From the NCBI GenBank assembly GCA_963756815.1, contig CAVWPR010000002.1:152035-216034 (forward strand): a DNA stretch of 64,000 nt, read 5' to 3'. Below the pieces are notes generated by a model. It was not told the DNA's origin. It ran no database searches and saw only the letters and a list, made by a program, of their open reading frames with translations. This document shows positions 9,341 through 19,392 of this stretch, piece after piece. This DNA comes from JAENVU01 sp963756815. GTDB taxonomy: Bacteria; Actinomycetota; Acidimicrobiia; IMCC26256; JAENVU01. Numbering within the stretch: position 1 is the first letter of the stretch; each line of letters starts with the position of its first letter. Made by a program: the position numbers and the translations under genes.

Positions 9341-10357
9341 CTACGGGTTCAGCGGGTGCGCGGCGTGCCATGCCGCGAGCGCACGGTCCCAGACCTTGCG
9401 GTCCCGCGTGACGCGGAAGCACTTCGGGAGCTTGTCCGGGTAACGACCCTTCCCGAGCCACACGACCACGTTGTTCGAGCACTGCACGCGGTACCCGGTG
9501 GGCAGGCCGAGGGTCTGGTGGTTCGGCCTCTGGTCGACACGGAAGACGTTGTCGCGGATCACGAGCTTCGGCCCGCGCCCGTGCTCGTCCCACTTGAAGA
9601 AGCCGCCGTTGCCCGGTGCGCGGCCCTTGTAGACGGTGGGCATCGGCTCGAGTCGCACGACGTTGTTGCGGATCGTCTCGGTGTTGGAGCTGCCCTCCGC
9701 CGAGTCGCCCTTCGTGGGCCGCGCCGAGAACGCGACGTAGCACCCGTCGAGGAGGCTGTCCTCCACGACGCCGCTGTAGAGCTCGTCGTTCTGGACGCAG
9801 TCGTCGTGGATGAACGAGAGGTGCGCGCCGCTGATCGTGAAGTCGTCGGCGCCGCTGCGCACCCCGATCCCGTCTCCGATGTTGTGCACGCGCGCGCCGG
9901 CGACGGTGAAGTCCCGGTTGGTGAAGGCGAGGCCCGTCGTGTGGTGGAACGTGGACCACGGCGTCGACTGCGGGTAGGTGCCGACGATGGCACCGCCGAG
10001 CCAGCACCCACCGGCGCCGCCGCCGAAGGACACGGGATAGGTGGCGGTCTGGAGCCAGAGCGCTCCGAGCGCGTCGACGGTCGCGTCGGCAGGGACGTCA
10101 CTCGTGGAACGCTCGGTCTGGAACCCGCGGAGCGTGGCGGCGACGCGGCGGTCGCTCAGGCAGCGCACCGCCTGCTCCAGCGAGCTCGTGGCCGCAGGCG
10201 TCGCCCGGTCCGCCGCGGACGTACTCCTCGCGCCGGCGACTCCGGGATCCGCCACTCCGGTCGCGGCGAGCGCCACGACGAGACCGACGGCGCCGACGGC
10301 GCCGAACCGGAACCGCCGCCGCGTCGATCGTCGGTCGCGCACCCGTCTCCTCCGCAT
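9341..10357 (-). CDS. Secreted right-handed beta-helix-like protein
   Basis: The product is 338 aa starting at the ATG at 10357. A twin-Arg-rich start followed by a hydrophobic core (FRFGAVGAVGLVVALAATGV) and an Ala-rich cleavage region forms a signal peptide of about 40 residues. The mature part has short repeated strands rich in Asn, Val and Ile (LAFTNRDFTVAGARVHNIGD, DDFTISGAHLSFIHDDCVQN, VIRDNVFRV), as in parallel beta-helix proteins of the pectate-lyase type. No catalytic residues can be assigned. The gene ends 20 bases from the convergent acyl-CoA dehydrogenase and starts about 90 bases downstream of the tRNA-Cys on the same strand. Confidence 0.7.
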   Translation of the reverse strand: MRRRRVRDRRSTRRRFRFGAVGAVGLVVALAATGVADPGVAGARSTSAADRATPAATSSLEQAVRCLSDRRVAATLRGFQTERSTSDVPADATVDALGALWLQTATYPVSFGGGAGGCWLGGAIVGTYPQSTPWSTFHHTTGLAFTNRDFTVAGARVHNIGDGIGVRSGADDFTISGAHLSFIHDDCVQNDELYSGVVEDSLLDGCYVAFSARPTKGDSAEGSSNTETIRNNVVRLEPMPTVYKGRAPGNGGFFKWDEHGRGPKLVIRDNVFRVDQRPNHQTLGLPTGYRVQCSNNVVVWLGKGRYPDKLPKCFRVTRDRKVWDRALAAWHAAHPLNP

Positions 10358-10443
10358 CGCGAAGGCGACATTCTCGCGGACGGGCGGCCCGGCCCCGGAC
10401 GCGGGACGGATGCGGCGGAGATGAGTGCGCGATCGCTCGTGAC

Positions 10444-10518
10444 TGGAGGTGGCGGTGGGAATTGAACCCACGTCCAGGGTTTTGCAGACCCTTGCCTGAA
10501 CCACTCGGCTACGCCACC
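10444..10518 (-). tRNA. tRNA-Cys (anticodon GCA), CCA encoded
   Basis: On the minus strand the molecule starts GGTGGCG and ends CCGCCACC-T-CCA, giving a perfect seven-pair acceptor stem and an encoded CCA. The anticodon arm is AGGGT-CTGCAAA-ACCCT with anticodon GCA, and the T arm has GGTTCAATTCC. The D arm is AGCCGAGTGGTTCAGGCA. All four arms fold. Confidence 0.96.
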
Positions 10519-10572
10519 GGGACCGCCGAGGTTATCCCGCCCGGCTCGCAGCACCGGCCGAGTCTCCGCGCC

Positions 10573-12536
10573 GTGGGGGGCCACACGAGTTCGGTGGGTC
10601 GTCGCGGCCGCGTGCCTGGTCGTCGCCTGGTCGTCGGCTCGGTCGTCGTCGTGATCGTCGCGACGCTCGGTGCCGGCGCCGCCGCGCGTTCGGTCCCGAC
10701 CGAGCGGCGGTGCGACTGGCCGATGTGGGGGTACTCGATCGGCCGCACCTTCGCGACCCGGTGCCCCACGCGGATCACGCCGACCACCGCCCGTGACCTG
10801 CGGCTGCGGTGGTTCACGCCGACCCACGACGTCGTGACCGCGACCCCGGCGCTGGCCCACGGTGTGCTCTACGTCGGCGACTGGTCGGGTCGGGTCGTCG
10901 CCCTCTCGGCGCGGACCGGACGCCGTCACTGGACATTTCGCGCGCCGGTGCACCCGCAGGTGTACAGCGGCCAGATCGTCGCGTCGGCCGCGGTGGCCGA
11001 CGCCGGCGGCGTCCGCACCGTGTTCGTCCCGGCCGGGAAGACGATGTTCGCGCTGCGTGCCGCGCGACGGCACCCCGCGCTGGTCGTACCGGATCGGTCC
11101 CAGGGTTCGGGGCAACTCCAGCGAGATCGAGTCCTCTCCGGTGGTCGTGGACGGCACCGTCATCGTCGGGTGGGACGTCCACAACGAGCCGAAGGGCGGC
11201 CGGCCGGCCGGCGTCGTCGCGCTCGACGCCCGCACGGGTCGCGTCCGCTGGCGAACGGTGACCGCGCCCGGTGAGACAGCGGGCCGAACGCCACGGGCGC
11301 CGGGCTGCGGCGACGTCTGGGGCTCGCCGGCCGTCGACCGCGCGCGGGGACTGGTGATCGTCGGGACCGGCAACTGCGTCGTCGCCGACGGCTGGGGTCG
11401 AGGCGAGCGACGCGCTCATGGCCTTCGACCTCGACGACGGGCACGTGCGTTGGATCTACCAACCCCATCCGCCGAACCAGGACGACCTCGACTTCGCGGG
11501 CGTGCCCAACCTCTTCGAGGTCGACGGCCGCCCGCTCGTCGGACTCGGCAACAAGGACGGGCAGGTACTACATCGTCGATCGCGAGTCCGGCGCGCCGGT
11601 CGCGACCGTCGACGCCACCGCGCCCGGGCCTGACCCGCCCCGGGGGCAACTTCTCCACCGGCGGGTTCATCGGGCCGGCGGCCTACGCGGACGGGATGGT
11701 GGTGGGCGGGACGGCGGTCGGCCGTGCGCCGTACCTGCACGGCATCGACGTGCGGACCGAGCGCATCGCGTGGCAGAACCGCGAGCCCGCCGCCACCTAC
11801 GCGGCCACGGCGATCGCCGGAGACGTCGCCTTCGTCGGCGGGACCGACTTCACGCTGCGGGCGGTGCGCGTCGCCGACGGCGACCGTTCTCTGGTCGCAT
11901 CCCACGAAGGGCGCGGTCTCGGGCGGCGCGGTGGTCGACCGCGACCGGCGTCTACGCAGTCGCCGGCATCCGTGAGCCCGGCACCGGGCTCGCGGAGCCG
12001 CACGAGCGGCGTCTACGCGTTCGTGCTCCACGGGCAAGGCCGTTCCACATCCGCATCCCGAGGCCACCGACCACCACGTCGCACCGACGACCGCCGGCGC
12101 CGCCGAGGCCGCAGCGAGTGCGTCGGCGCGCCGTGCGCCCTGGCGTTCACCCTCCGGGCCCCGCCCGCCGGGCTGACCCCGGACCGCGACGCTCGAGATC
12201 ACCGAAGCCCCGTTCCGGCTGCACGTGACGACGAGCGGGCTCGGCGACCCGGCGCAATGGGTCCGGCCCGGCAGCGCGGCGGCCGCAGAGGGCGCGACGA
12301 GCTACGGCGTCTTCATGTCCGAGTCGCGACGACGACCCGACCGGTGGCCTGGTCTGCGTGCTCGACGCCGACGGCAGCGTGCACCGGCACGTCGCGATCC
12401 CCGTGCCGGGCGCCACCTACAACCGGGTCACCATCGTCGCGATCACGCGGCGCCACGATGCCGAGCCTCGCCGACGGCTTCGACCGCCTCGTCACCACGC
12501 CAGTCCTTCACGCCGCCACTCGCACCTCGTCACTAG
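10573..12536 (+). CDS. Secreted PQQ-type beta-propeller repeat protein, multiply frameshifted
   Basis: GTG at 10573 is followed by a hydrophobic signal (LVVGSVVVVIVATLGAGAAA). The mature part has propeller blades of the WD/PQQ type: TPALAHGVLYVGDWSGRVVA with RTGRRHWTF, SSPVVVDGTVIVGWDVHN with RTGRVRW, WGSPAVDRARGLVIVGTGN, and LMAFDLDDGHVRWIY. A different C-terminal domain (LHVTTSGLGDPAQWVRPG, VFMSES, VLDADGSVHRH) follows. At least nine single-base insertions, from about 11,065 to 12,440, break the frame. Alcohol-dehydrogenase-like PQQ proteins look similar, but the catalytic residues cannot be checked through the frameshifts. Next to it lies a second secreted propeller gene, and the two may be one operon (9-bp gap with AGGAGG). 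Confidence 0.7.
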
Positions 12537-12545
12537 GAGGTCACC

Positions 12546-13688
12546 ATGCGCCGCACCGTCGTCATCCTGCTCGCCGCAGTCGTCGGCATCGGCCTGCTCA
12601 CCGCGCTGCCCGGGCGGGGCCGCGAGTGATCGGTCGCGACGTCGCGGCCGATCGTGTTCAACGGACAGGGCAACAACCTCGACGCGTACGAGTCGGTGCC
12701 ACCCTTCCGCCACCAACGCGTGATCACCACCCGCGCCGACGACCCCGACCGGCCTCGACATCAACGCGCAGATCTGCTTCTTCCCGGGCCGGCACCACGG
12801 TGCGCGCTGGTTCATCGCGGGCGAGGACACGGGGCAGCCGAACCCGCCTCAGGGCTGGGGGATCTTCGCGCTGAAGGGCACGAAGGATCGGCAAGCTCCG
12901 CCGCTCGCGAGGTCGGCAAGCTGACGCCCACCTACCAGGGCTCGGCCGACAACGCCGAGAACTACGGCTGCGGGTTCCTGCGCGACGGGCGGGTGCTCAC
13001 GACCGACGTGGGGAACCAGGCCGTCCGGCGTCCGGCGACGGTCAGCTGATCGTGTGGTTCCCGCCGTTCGACCGCACCACGGTGCGCTACTGCAAGATCG
13101 ACGTCGCCATCGCGACCGCCGGCGGGATCGCCGTCGACGCGCGAGGATCGGGTCTACGTCGCGTCGGCGCGCCCACCGACCGTCGGGCATCCACCGCTAC
13201 ACCGGGCCGTTCCCGACCTCGGACCAGCCGAGCGGAGGCTGCGACTCTCACGACGCCACCGGCGCACCCATGACCACCAAGGTGAAGAACGAGATCGTTC
13301 ATCCCCACCGCTGCGACCGCTCGCGACGCCGAACGCCATCGTGCCGCGCGCCGCGCGGCGGTTGGTACGTCTCGAGCGTCTTCAACGGCGTGATCGCCGA
13401 GTACTCCGGGTCGGGCCGCTACCGCCGCACGATCCTCCAGCCGCCCGCGGGCGAGGTCCTCGGGGCCAAGACCTATCCACCGGCACCCCGCTCGGCATCG
13501 GCGTCGATCGCCGCGGCGACCTCTTCTACGCGGACATCGGGATCGTCGTCAGCCCCGACGGCGTCGGTCCGGGCAACGACAACGGCACCGTCCGCCGCAT
13601 CCGCTTCGTCGGCGGCACGCCCCAGCCGCCCGAGACGATGGCGAGCGGACTCGCGTTCCCCGACGGCATTGGTGTCCTCGAACGCTGA
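12546..13688 (+). CDS. Secreted NHL/SMP-30-like beta-propeller protein, multiply frameshifted
   Basis: The ATG at 12546 lies just after a strong ribosome site (TAGGAGGTCACC) and opens with a signal peptide (VVILLAAVVGIGLLTALPG). Blade-like segments recur in three frames: SADNAENYGCGFLRDGRVL with TTDVGNQ, LIVWFPPFD, ATAGGIAVDARG, WYVSSVFNGVIAEYSGSGRY, and GIGVDRRGDLFYADIGIVV. These resemble NHL or gluconolactonase-type propellers, in which each blade holds a short G-I-A-V-D-x-x-G motif. There are at least seven frame breaks, plus an in-frame TGA at 12627 that I attribute to sequence error. No enzymatic residues can be assigned. Confidence 0.6.
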
Positions 13689-13718
13689 TCGGCCGAGCCG
13701 AGCCCCTAGGATCCGCCG

Positions 13719-13832
13719 ATGGCCAAGCCGAAGAAGAAGGGCGACAGCAGCACGCCCGCAGGTTCACCCGAAGGTCCTCCCGGCAAGAAGCAGCGGTCGC
13801 GAGCGCGTCGAAACAGCGGCAAGCGCAAGTAG
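13719..13832 (+). CDS. Very small Lys/Arg-rich protein (37 aa), unknown
   Basis: The ATG at 13719 opens MAKPKKKGDSSTPAGSPEGP and closes with KKQRSRARRNSGKRK, so 15 of 37 residues are Lys or Arg. A TAGGAT-like -10 box lies just upstream (13708), which would give an almost leaderless transcript. The length, charge and low complexity fit a nucleic-acid-associated peptide, but I recognise no family. It sits alone between the propeller gene and the thiolase operon. Confidence 0.45.
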   Translation: MAKPKKKGDSSTPAGSPEGPPGKKQRSRARRNSGKRK

Positions 13833-13907
13833 CCGCGGAGCGCGTCGACCAGGACCGCCGGGTCGGCAGAACGGGATTCCGTCGGCACCGGTAGAGTCTC
13901 CGCCCCT

Positions 13908-15342
13908 ATGGGTGGACATGCGTACCTGCACGGCGTCGGCGCGGCCACGCCCGATTGGCGCGTCCCTGCGGCCGAGATCGGCGCCGCCTGGGGCCGGAGG
14001 GGTGGCCGCAGCACGGTGGCCGTCTGCGCGCCCGACGAGGACTGTCTGACGCTCGCGGCCGCCGCCGCAATCGACGCGCTCGACGCCGCCGGACTCGCGG
14101 CCTCCGACATCGACGGCCTCTGGTGGGGATGCACCCGGCCGCCCTTCGCCGAGGGCCCGAGCCACGCGGTGCTCGCCGCCGCGCTGTCGCTCAGCCCCCG
14201 GGCGGCCGGCGCACTCACGAGCGGCTCACCGCACGCGGGCATGGAGGCGCTGCTCGGCGCGGCCGACGCGGTGGTCGCGGGCTCGGTCCGCATCGCGCTG
14301 GTCGTGGTCTCCGACGGCCTCCGACCCGGGCTCGGCACCGCGTTCGAGGCCCGCACGGGTGCCGGCGCGGCGGCCGTGGTGCTCTCGGCCGAAGCGGGAC
14401 CGGCGGCGCTCACCGTCCGGGTCACCCGCTCGCAGCCGCTCCTCGACCGCTACCGCGGCGACGGCGAGACCGACACCCGCGACCTCTACGACGCTCGGTT
14501 GTTCCGTGAGGAGATGTTCCTCCCGCCCGTGCTCGAGGTCTCCGAGCACCTGGCCGCGCTCGACCCGCGCGTGGTCGCTCCCCGATCCCGACGGTCGGTT
14601 GGGGCGCACGGTCGCACAGCAGGTCGGTGCCGCCGAGGTGCCCTCCGCCGACGTCTACGCCGCGATCGGCGACACTGCGGCGGCGGCGCCCATCCTCGGA
14701 GCGCTCGCCGCGCTGGACGCCGCGGGTGCGGTCGCCGTCGTGGGCACCGGCGGTGGACGCACCACCGGTGTGGTGCTCGCGGTCGACACCCCGGTGCCCG
14801 GCGCGCACGCGGCGGCGCGACACATCGCGGCGGACGGTCGCGCGGCCTCGTACGCGTCGCTCCTCCGTGCGCGCGGCCAGCTCGTCCCGAGCGGCGAGAC
14901 GATTCCCATGGGCGTGCCGCCGGAGAGCGCGTTGTTCGCACGGGGGGCCCAGGAGATGGTCCAGCTCCTCGGCGGTCGATGCGCCGACTGCGGCACGATC
15001 AACACGCCCCCGTCGATCCACCCCACCTGCATCGCGTGCGGTGGCTCGAAGCTCGAGCCCGTCGCGCTCGCCCGTCACGGCGTGGTCCACACCTTCGTCG
15101 TGAACCAGACCATGCCCGCCCCGTTCGTCGCGCCGCTGCCGATCGCAGTCGTCGACCTCGACGACGGCGCGCGCGTGATGCTGCAGGTCGTCGGCGACGG
15201 CACCGGACTCGAGATCGGCTCGGAGGTCGACCTCGTGCTGCGGCGCTACGCCCACGAGCGGGGCGTCCCGGTCTACGGGTACAAGTCGAAACTGCGCAGT
15301 CGAGCGTCCCAGCCCGGCGCGTCGGCCGGAGGAGATGCCTGA
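13908..15342 (+). CDS. Thiolase-like/HMG-CoA-synthase-like domain fused to DUF35 Zn-ribbon/OB-fold domain, one frameshift
   Basis: Removing one extra base near 14577 (..DPRVV / LPDPDGR..) yields a 477-aa protein. Residues 1-310 form a condensing-enzyme fold (AAAAAIDALDAAGLAASDID, GGRTTGVVLAVDTP). The C-terminal part has a zinc ribbon with two CxxC pairs (RCADCGTIN, CIACGG) followed by an OB fold (FVVNQTMPAPFVAPLPIAVV). DUF35 proteins are the partners of SCP-x-type thiolases and deliver acyl-CoA to them. The stop codon overlaps the thiolase start (TGATG), so this is a co-translated pair. The likely role is CoA-thioester chemistry such as sterol or side-chain degradation, by analogy. Confidence 0.8.
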
Positions 15343-16517
15343 TGGCGTGGAACAAGGTGGCGGTCGTCGGGGCCGGACTCATCAAGATGGGCGAGCTCTT
15401 CGAGCAGTCGTACGAGGACATGGCCGCCGGCGCGTTCAACGCCGCCGTCGCGGCCGTCGACAAGGGCTTCGACCCGAAGGCCGTCGAGGCGGCGTTCGTC
15501 GCCACCCAGCGCGGAACCCTCTGGGGGCAGGAGGGCATCGGCGGCAACACCGTGCCCACCGCCATCGGTCTCGCCGGCATCCCGTGCACCCGCATCGAGA
15601 ACGCGTGCCCGAGCGGCTCGGACGCGTTCCGCGTGGGCGCCATGGCCGTCGCGTCCGGCGTGCACGACCTCGTCCTCGTCATCGGCGTCGAGAAGATGCG
15701 CGACAAGTCGACGGAAGAGGGCCTGCTCTCGCGCGCGGCCGCGGGTCACCCCATCTACACGCGCGGCGAGACCGCGCCGGTGCTCTTCGCCCCGTTCGCG
15801 ACCCGTCACATGCACGAGTTCGGCACGACGCGCGAGATGCTCGCGGCGGTCGCGGTGAAGAACCACCACAACGGCGCCCTGGACCCGTACGCCCACTTCC
15901 AGGAGGAGATCACCATCGAGCAGGCGCTCGCGGCACCGGCCGTCTGCTCACCGCTCCACCTGTTCGACTGCTGCCCGCAGACCGACGGCGCCGCCGCCGT
16001 GCTGCTCGCGCCGGCATCGCGCGCCCACGAGTTCACCGACCGTCCGGTCTTCGTCGCCGGGTTCGGGGTCGCCACCGACCATCCGTACCTGCACGAGAAG
16101 TCGAGCTTCGTCGGCCTGCAGGCCACCGTCGACGCGTCGCAGCGCGCGTACGCGATGGCCGGCGTCGGACCGTCCGACATCGACATGGCCGAGGTCCACG
16201 ACTGCTTCACGATCACCGAGATCCTCGACATCGAGGACCTCGGATTCGTCGAGAAGGGCAAGGGCGGCGTGGCGTCGCTCGACGGCGAGACCGCGCTCAC
16301 CGGGCGCATCCCGGTGAACACGTCGGGCGGCCTGCTGGCCAAGGGTCATCCGATCGGCGCCACCGGCATCGCCCAGATCACCGAGTGCTGGTGGCAGCTC
16401 CGCGAGGACGCCGGCGAGCGGCAGGTGGCGCTGCGGAACGGCTTCGCGCTCCAGCACAACGTCGGCGGGCGTGGCTCGGGGGTCAGCGTCGTGAACATCC
16501 TCACGAGGAACGCGTGA
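15342..16517 (+). CDS. Thiolase family protein (acetyl-CoA acetyltransferase, SCP-x type)
   Basis: The product is 391 aa with an intact frame. Motifs are the nucleophile loop ENACPSGSDAFRVGAMAV (Cys near residue 87), the HDCFTITEI segment that replaces the classical NEAFA motif in SCP-x thiolases, and GGLLAKGHPIGATGIAQ carrying the conserved His. The final glycine-rich loop is HNVGGRGSG. The enzyme would cleave 3-ketoacyl-CoA in beta-oxidation. It lies between the DUF35 partner and an enoyl-CoA hydratase, each overlapping by one to four bases, so the three enzymes are made from one message. Confidence 0.93.
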   Translation: MAWNKVAVVGAGLIKMGELFEQSYEDMAAGAFNAAVAAVDKGFDPKAVEAAFVATQRGTLWGQEGIGGNTVPTAIGLAGIPCTRIENACPSGSDAFRVGAMAVASGVHDLVLVIGVEKMRDKSTEEGLLSRAAAGHPIYTRGETAPVLFAPFATRHMHEFGTTREMLAAVAVKNHHNGALDPYAHFQEEITIEQALAAPAVCSPLHLFDCCPQTDGAAAVLLAPASRAHEFTDRPVFVAGFGVATDHPYLHEKSSFVGLQATVDASQRAYAMAGVGPSDIDMAEVHDCFTITEILDIEDLGFVEKGKGGVASLDGETALTGRIPVNTSGGLLAKGHPIGATGIAQITECWWQLREDAGERQVALRNGFALQHNVGGRGSGVSVVNILTRNA

Positions 16518-17332
16518 GCGGAGAGGACGTGCAGCACCTGCACGTCGAGACCGGCGACGACGGCGTCTGCCGCATCACGCTCGACCGGCCCGAGGCGAAG
16601 CACGCGCTGACGGTGGACATGCGGGACGGCATCGTCGACGCGCTCCGTGCGGGCCGTGCCGACCCGGCGGTGCGCGCGTTCCTGCTGCGCGCGACCGGCG
16701 ACGCGTTCTGTGCGGGCATGGACCTGGGAGCCTCCACCGTCGCGCAGGCCGGCAAGCCCGGCTTCGACCCGCGCACGACCGCCGAGGCGCTGCGGGTCGG
16801 CGTCCAGACCTTCATCCGTGAGCTCTGGGAGATGGACAAGCCCACCGTGGCCGCGGTGCACGGCGCCGCCGTCGGCCCCGGCGCGCACCTTGCGCTCGCC
16901 TGCGACTTCGTGGTCACCGGGCCGGCGGCGAAGTTCCTCTGGTCGTTCCACAAGTGGGGCCTCGTCGCGGACGCCGGTGGCGCGTACCTCCTCCCCCGTC
17001 TCGTCGGTCTCCCCCGGGCGAGAGCGATGATCCTGCTCGGCGAGGGCTGCTCGGGCGCCGAGGCCGTCGACCTCGGGCTCGCCTACCGCTGCGCCGACGA
17101 CACCGAGGGCGTCGCCACGACGTCCGAGGAGCTGGCGGCGCGCCTGGCCGCCGGCCCGACCCGAGCCTACGGACTCTCGAAGAAGCTGCTCAACGCGAGC
17201 TTCGAGACCGACCTCGCCTCGTCGCTCGAGCTCGAGGCGGCGTACCAGTCGCTCGCCACCGCGTCGGCCGACCTCGTCGAGGGCATGGTCGCGTTCCGGG
17301 AGAAGCGGCCGGCGCGCTTCGAGGGACGCTGA
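16514..17332 (+). CDS. Enoyl-CoA hydratase/isomerase family protein
   Basis: The GTG start at 16514 overlaps the thiolase stop (GTGA), and the product is 272 aa. Crotonase-fold signatures are CRITLDRPEAKHALT, the oxyanion-hole segment FCAGMDLGAS, and the helix VAAVHGAAVGPGAHLALACDF. The two Glu residues used by true hydratases are not both clear: the second site reads KFLWSFHKWGLVADAG, so an isomerase or another CoA-dependent reaction is possible. Together with the thiolase and DUF35 genes it makes a short beta-oxidation-like operon. Confidence 0.9.
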   Translation: MSGEDVQHLHVETGDDGVCRITLDRPEAKHALTVDMRDGIVDALRAGRADPAVRAFLLRATGDAFCAGMDLGASTVAQAGKPGFDPRTTAEALRVGVQTFIRELWEMDKPTVAAVHGAAVGPGAHLALACDFVVTGPAAKFLWSFHKWGLVADAGGAYLLPRLVGLPRARAMILLGEGCSGAEAVDLGLAYRCADDTEGVATTSEELAARLAAGPTRAYGLSKKLLNASFETDLASSLELEAAYQSLATASADLVEGMVAFREKRPARFEGR

Positions 17333-17337
17333 CCACC

Positions 17338-17683
17338 GTGCGGCTGCGGCACGTCGTCCCCGCGGCGATCGCCGCCGTCTTCGCCGTCGCCGGGCTCGCC
17401 GCGCCGACGGTGCCGACGCCCACCGCGACTCCGGTCGTCGTCCCCGCCCTCGACCTCGCACGGCCCGCGTCCTCGCTGCGGGGACCCCGTCCACGCTGCG
17501 GGCCCGCCTCGCGCGCGACCCGTACACGCGGATCTTCCGTCAGCTCCACGACCGCGCCCACCAGGCCGACGGCGTGCCGCTCGACGACCACACGATCGGC
17601 TCGGAGCGCACGAAGGCGAAGGCCACGAAGGACCTCGCGTTCGAGTACGCGATCGATCGCACCGTGGCCGCCGACGGGAGTAC
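17338..17683 (+). CDS. Secreted protein, N-terminal part only, cut by junction
   Basis: GTG at 17338 begins a signal peptide (VVPAAIAAVFAVAGLAAPTV). One frame break near 17475 separates it from LRARLARDPYTRIFRQLHDR and FEYAIDRTVAADG. This last region resembles the N-terminal helical domain of heparinase/alginate-lyase-type proteins, but the match is weak. Reading continues normally to about 17,683, then changes abruptly to the antisense of leuA. It is therefore a truncated gene whose remainder lies elsewhere. Confidence 0.5.
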
Positions 17684-19224
17684 CTCGATCGCGGTGCCGT
17701 CTTCCGCCAAAATCCGCACTACCGCCGGCACGGCCCCGGAGGCGTTCACCTGCCGCTCGACGGGCCCCCGAGATGTCGGCACGGTAATCGTCACTTTCCC
17801 GGAATCCGAGGCTGCCCAGCGGAATCCATTGTCCGGATCGTTGCCGCAGTACACCGATCGCAACAATTCCCACAGCATCGCCGCACTGACCTCGGCGCCG
17901 CTGTCGTCGGTGTGGCGTTGCACGTGCCGGGCGAAATCGATCTGCAGCCGCCGCGGCAGGTCCAGGCCGTACTCGCCGTGCAGCAGGTAGGCGATACCGC
18001 CCTTGCCGGACTGTGAGTTGACTCGGATCACCGCGTCGTAGGTGCGTCCGACATCGGCCGGGTCGATCGGCAGATACGGTATCCGCCAGTCGATTTCGGA
18101 TTCGCCGACACCAGCCTCGGCGGCCCGGCGCCGATGCTCGGCGAAGCCCTTCTTGATCGCGTCCTGATGGGTTCCCGAGAATGCCGTGTACACCAGATCC
18201 CCGGCGTAGGGGTGCCGTTCCGGAACCGGCATCCGCGTTGCAGTATTCGACGGTGCGGCGGATGTCGTCGATATCGGAGAAGTCGATCATCGGATTCACC
18301 CCTTGCGCATGCAGATTCAGTGCCAGCGTCGCGATATCGACGTTGCCGGTGCGCTCACCGTTGCCGAATACGCACCCCTCCACCCGCTGCGCGCCCGCCA
18401 GTACCGCGAGTTCGGCGCAGGCAATTCCGGTACCGCGATCGTTGTGCGGATGCACCGACAGGATCACCCCGTCGCGCCTGCTCAGATTGCGGTGCATGTA
18501 CTCGATCTGATCGGCGTACACATTGGGTGTCGCCACCTCCACGGTCGCGGGCAGGTTCAGGATCACCGGCCGCTGCGCGGTGGCATCCCACAGATCCGTC
18601 ATCGCATTACACACCTCCAGGACGAAATCCGGCTCGGTGAGCATGAAAACCTCGGGGGAGAACTGGAATCGGATATTCGGCCGGGCGCCGGCCAGCCGGG
18701 CGATCTCGCGGCCGCCGGCCAGGATCAGCTCCGCCACCTCATCGCGGGAGCGCCCGAGCACCACCTCCCGCCACACCGGCGCGGTCGCGGTGTACATGTG
18801 GATCACGACATCATTGGTGATCCCCTCGACCGATTCCAGCGTGCGGGCGATCAGATCGCGCGCGCGCGGGGGTGAATACGACCAGCGTGACGTCCGCGGG
18901 CGCGAGGTCGGCATCGCGGATCAGGCGGACGAAATCGAAATCGGCCCGCGAGGAACACGGGTACCCGACCTCGATCTCCTTGTACCCGATCCGGACGAGC
19001 ATCTCGAACAACCGTCGTTTGCGTCGCGGATCCATCGGTTCGGCGAGTGCTTGATTACCGTCGCGCAGATCGACGGGAACCCACAGGGGCGCGGCGGTGA
19101 TCCGGTTCGAGGGCCAGCTGCGTTCGGTCAGCGGTACCGGAACCCGGTGATACACATCGTGATAGCGATGTGAGGGCATAGTGGACGGCTGCTGGCGATT
19201 CCAGGTGATGGCGGGATTGTGCAC
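17684..19224 (-). CDS. leuA: 2-isopropylmalate synthase, C-terminus lost at junction, two frameshifts
   Basis: The product condenses acetyl-CoA with 2-oxoisovalerate, the first step of leucine synthesis. Spliced frames read WVPVDLRDGNQALAEPMDP near the start (catalytic Arg-Asp motif), IEVGYPCSSRADFDF, and LSVHPHNDRGTGIACAELAV with the HxH metal ligands. Next come EGCVFGNGERTGNVD, then the linker and the start of the regulatory domain, ending at EDGTAIEVL. The last 60 or so residues of the leucine-binding domain are missing because the sequence switches to block A DNA at about 17,683. Extra bases near 18,870 and 18,236 break the frame. The start is uncertain: GTG 19224, or an ATG 15 codons inside. 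Confidence 0.9.
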
Positions 19225-19392
19225 GACGGTCGCTTTCGCGTCGGAGGAAGTGACCGGCGCAGCCCAGCGACCCGCGAGCGGGGTGCCGGTCGATCAGACC
19301 CCGCGGCGGCGGCCGAGGAGAAGCAGTCCCTGTGTCATGTCGGCTACCATAGCGATCGATAACTCCTCAGACAAGTAGAGAGGTTCGGTCCG

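Noticed and set aside
12627..12629. A second in-frame TGA (early in the NHL-like propeller gene) as another selenocysteine codon.
   Set aside because: It lies directly after a signal peptide, not at a redox site; the hairpin following it has no G-containing loop, and the gene is full of insertion errors, so a sequencing fault is more likely.
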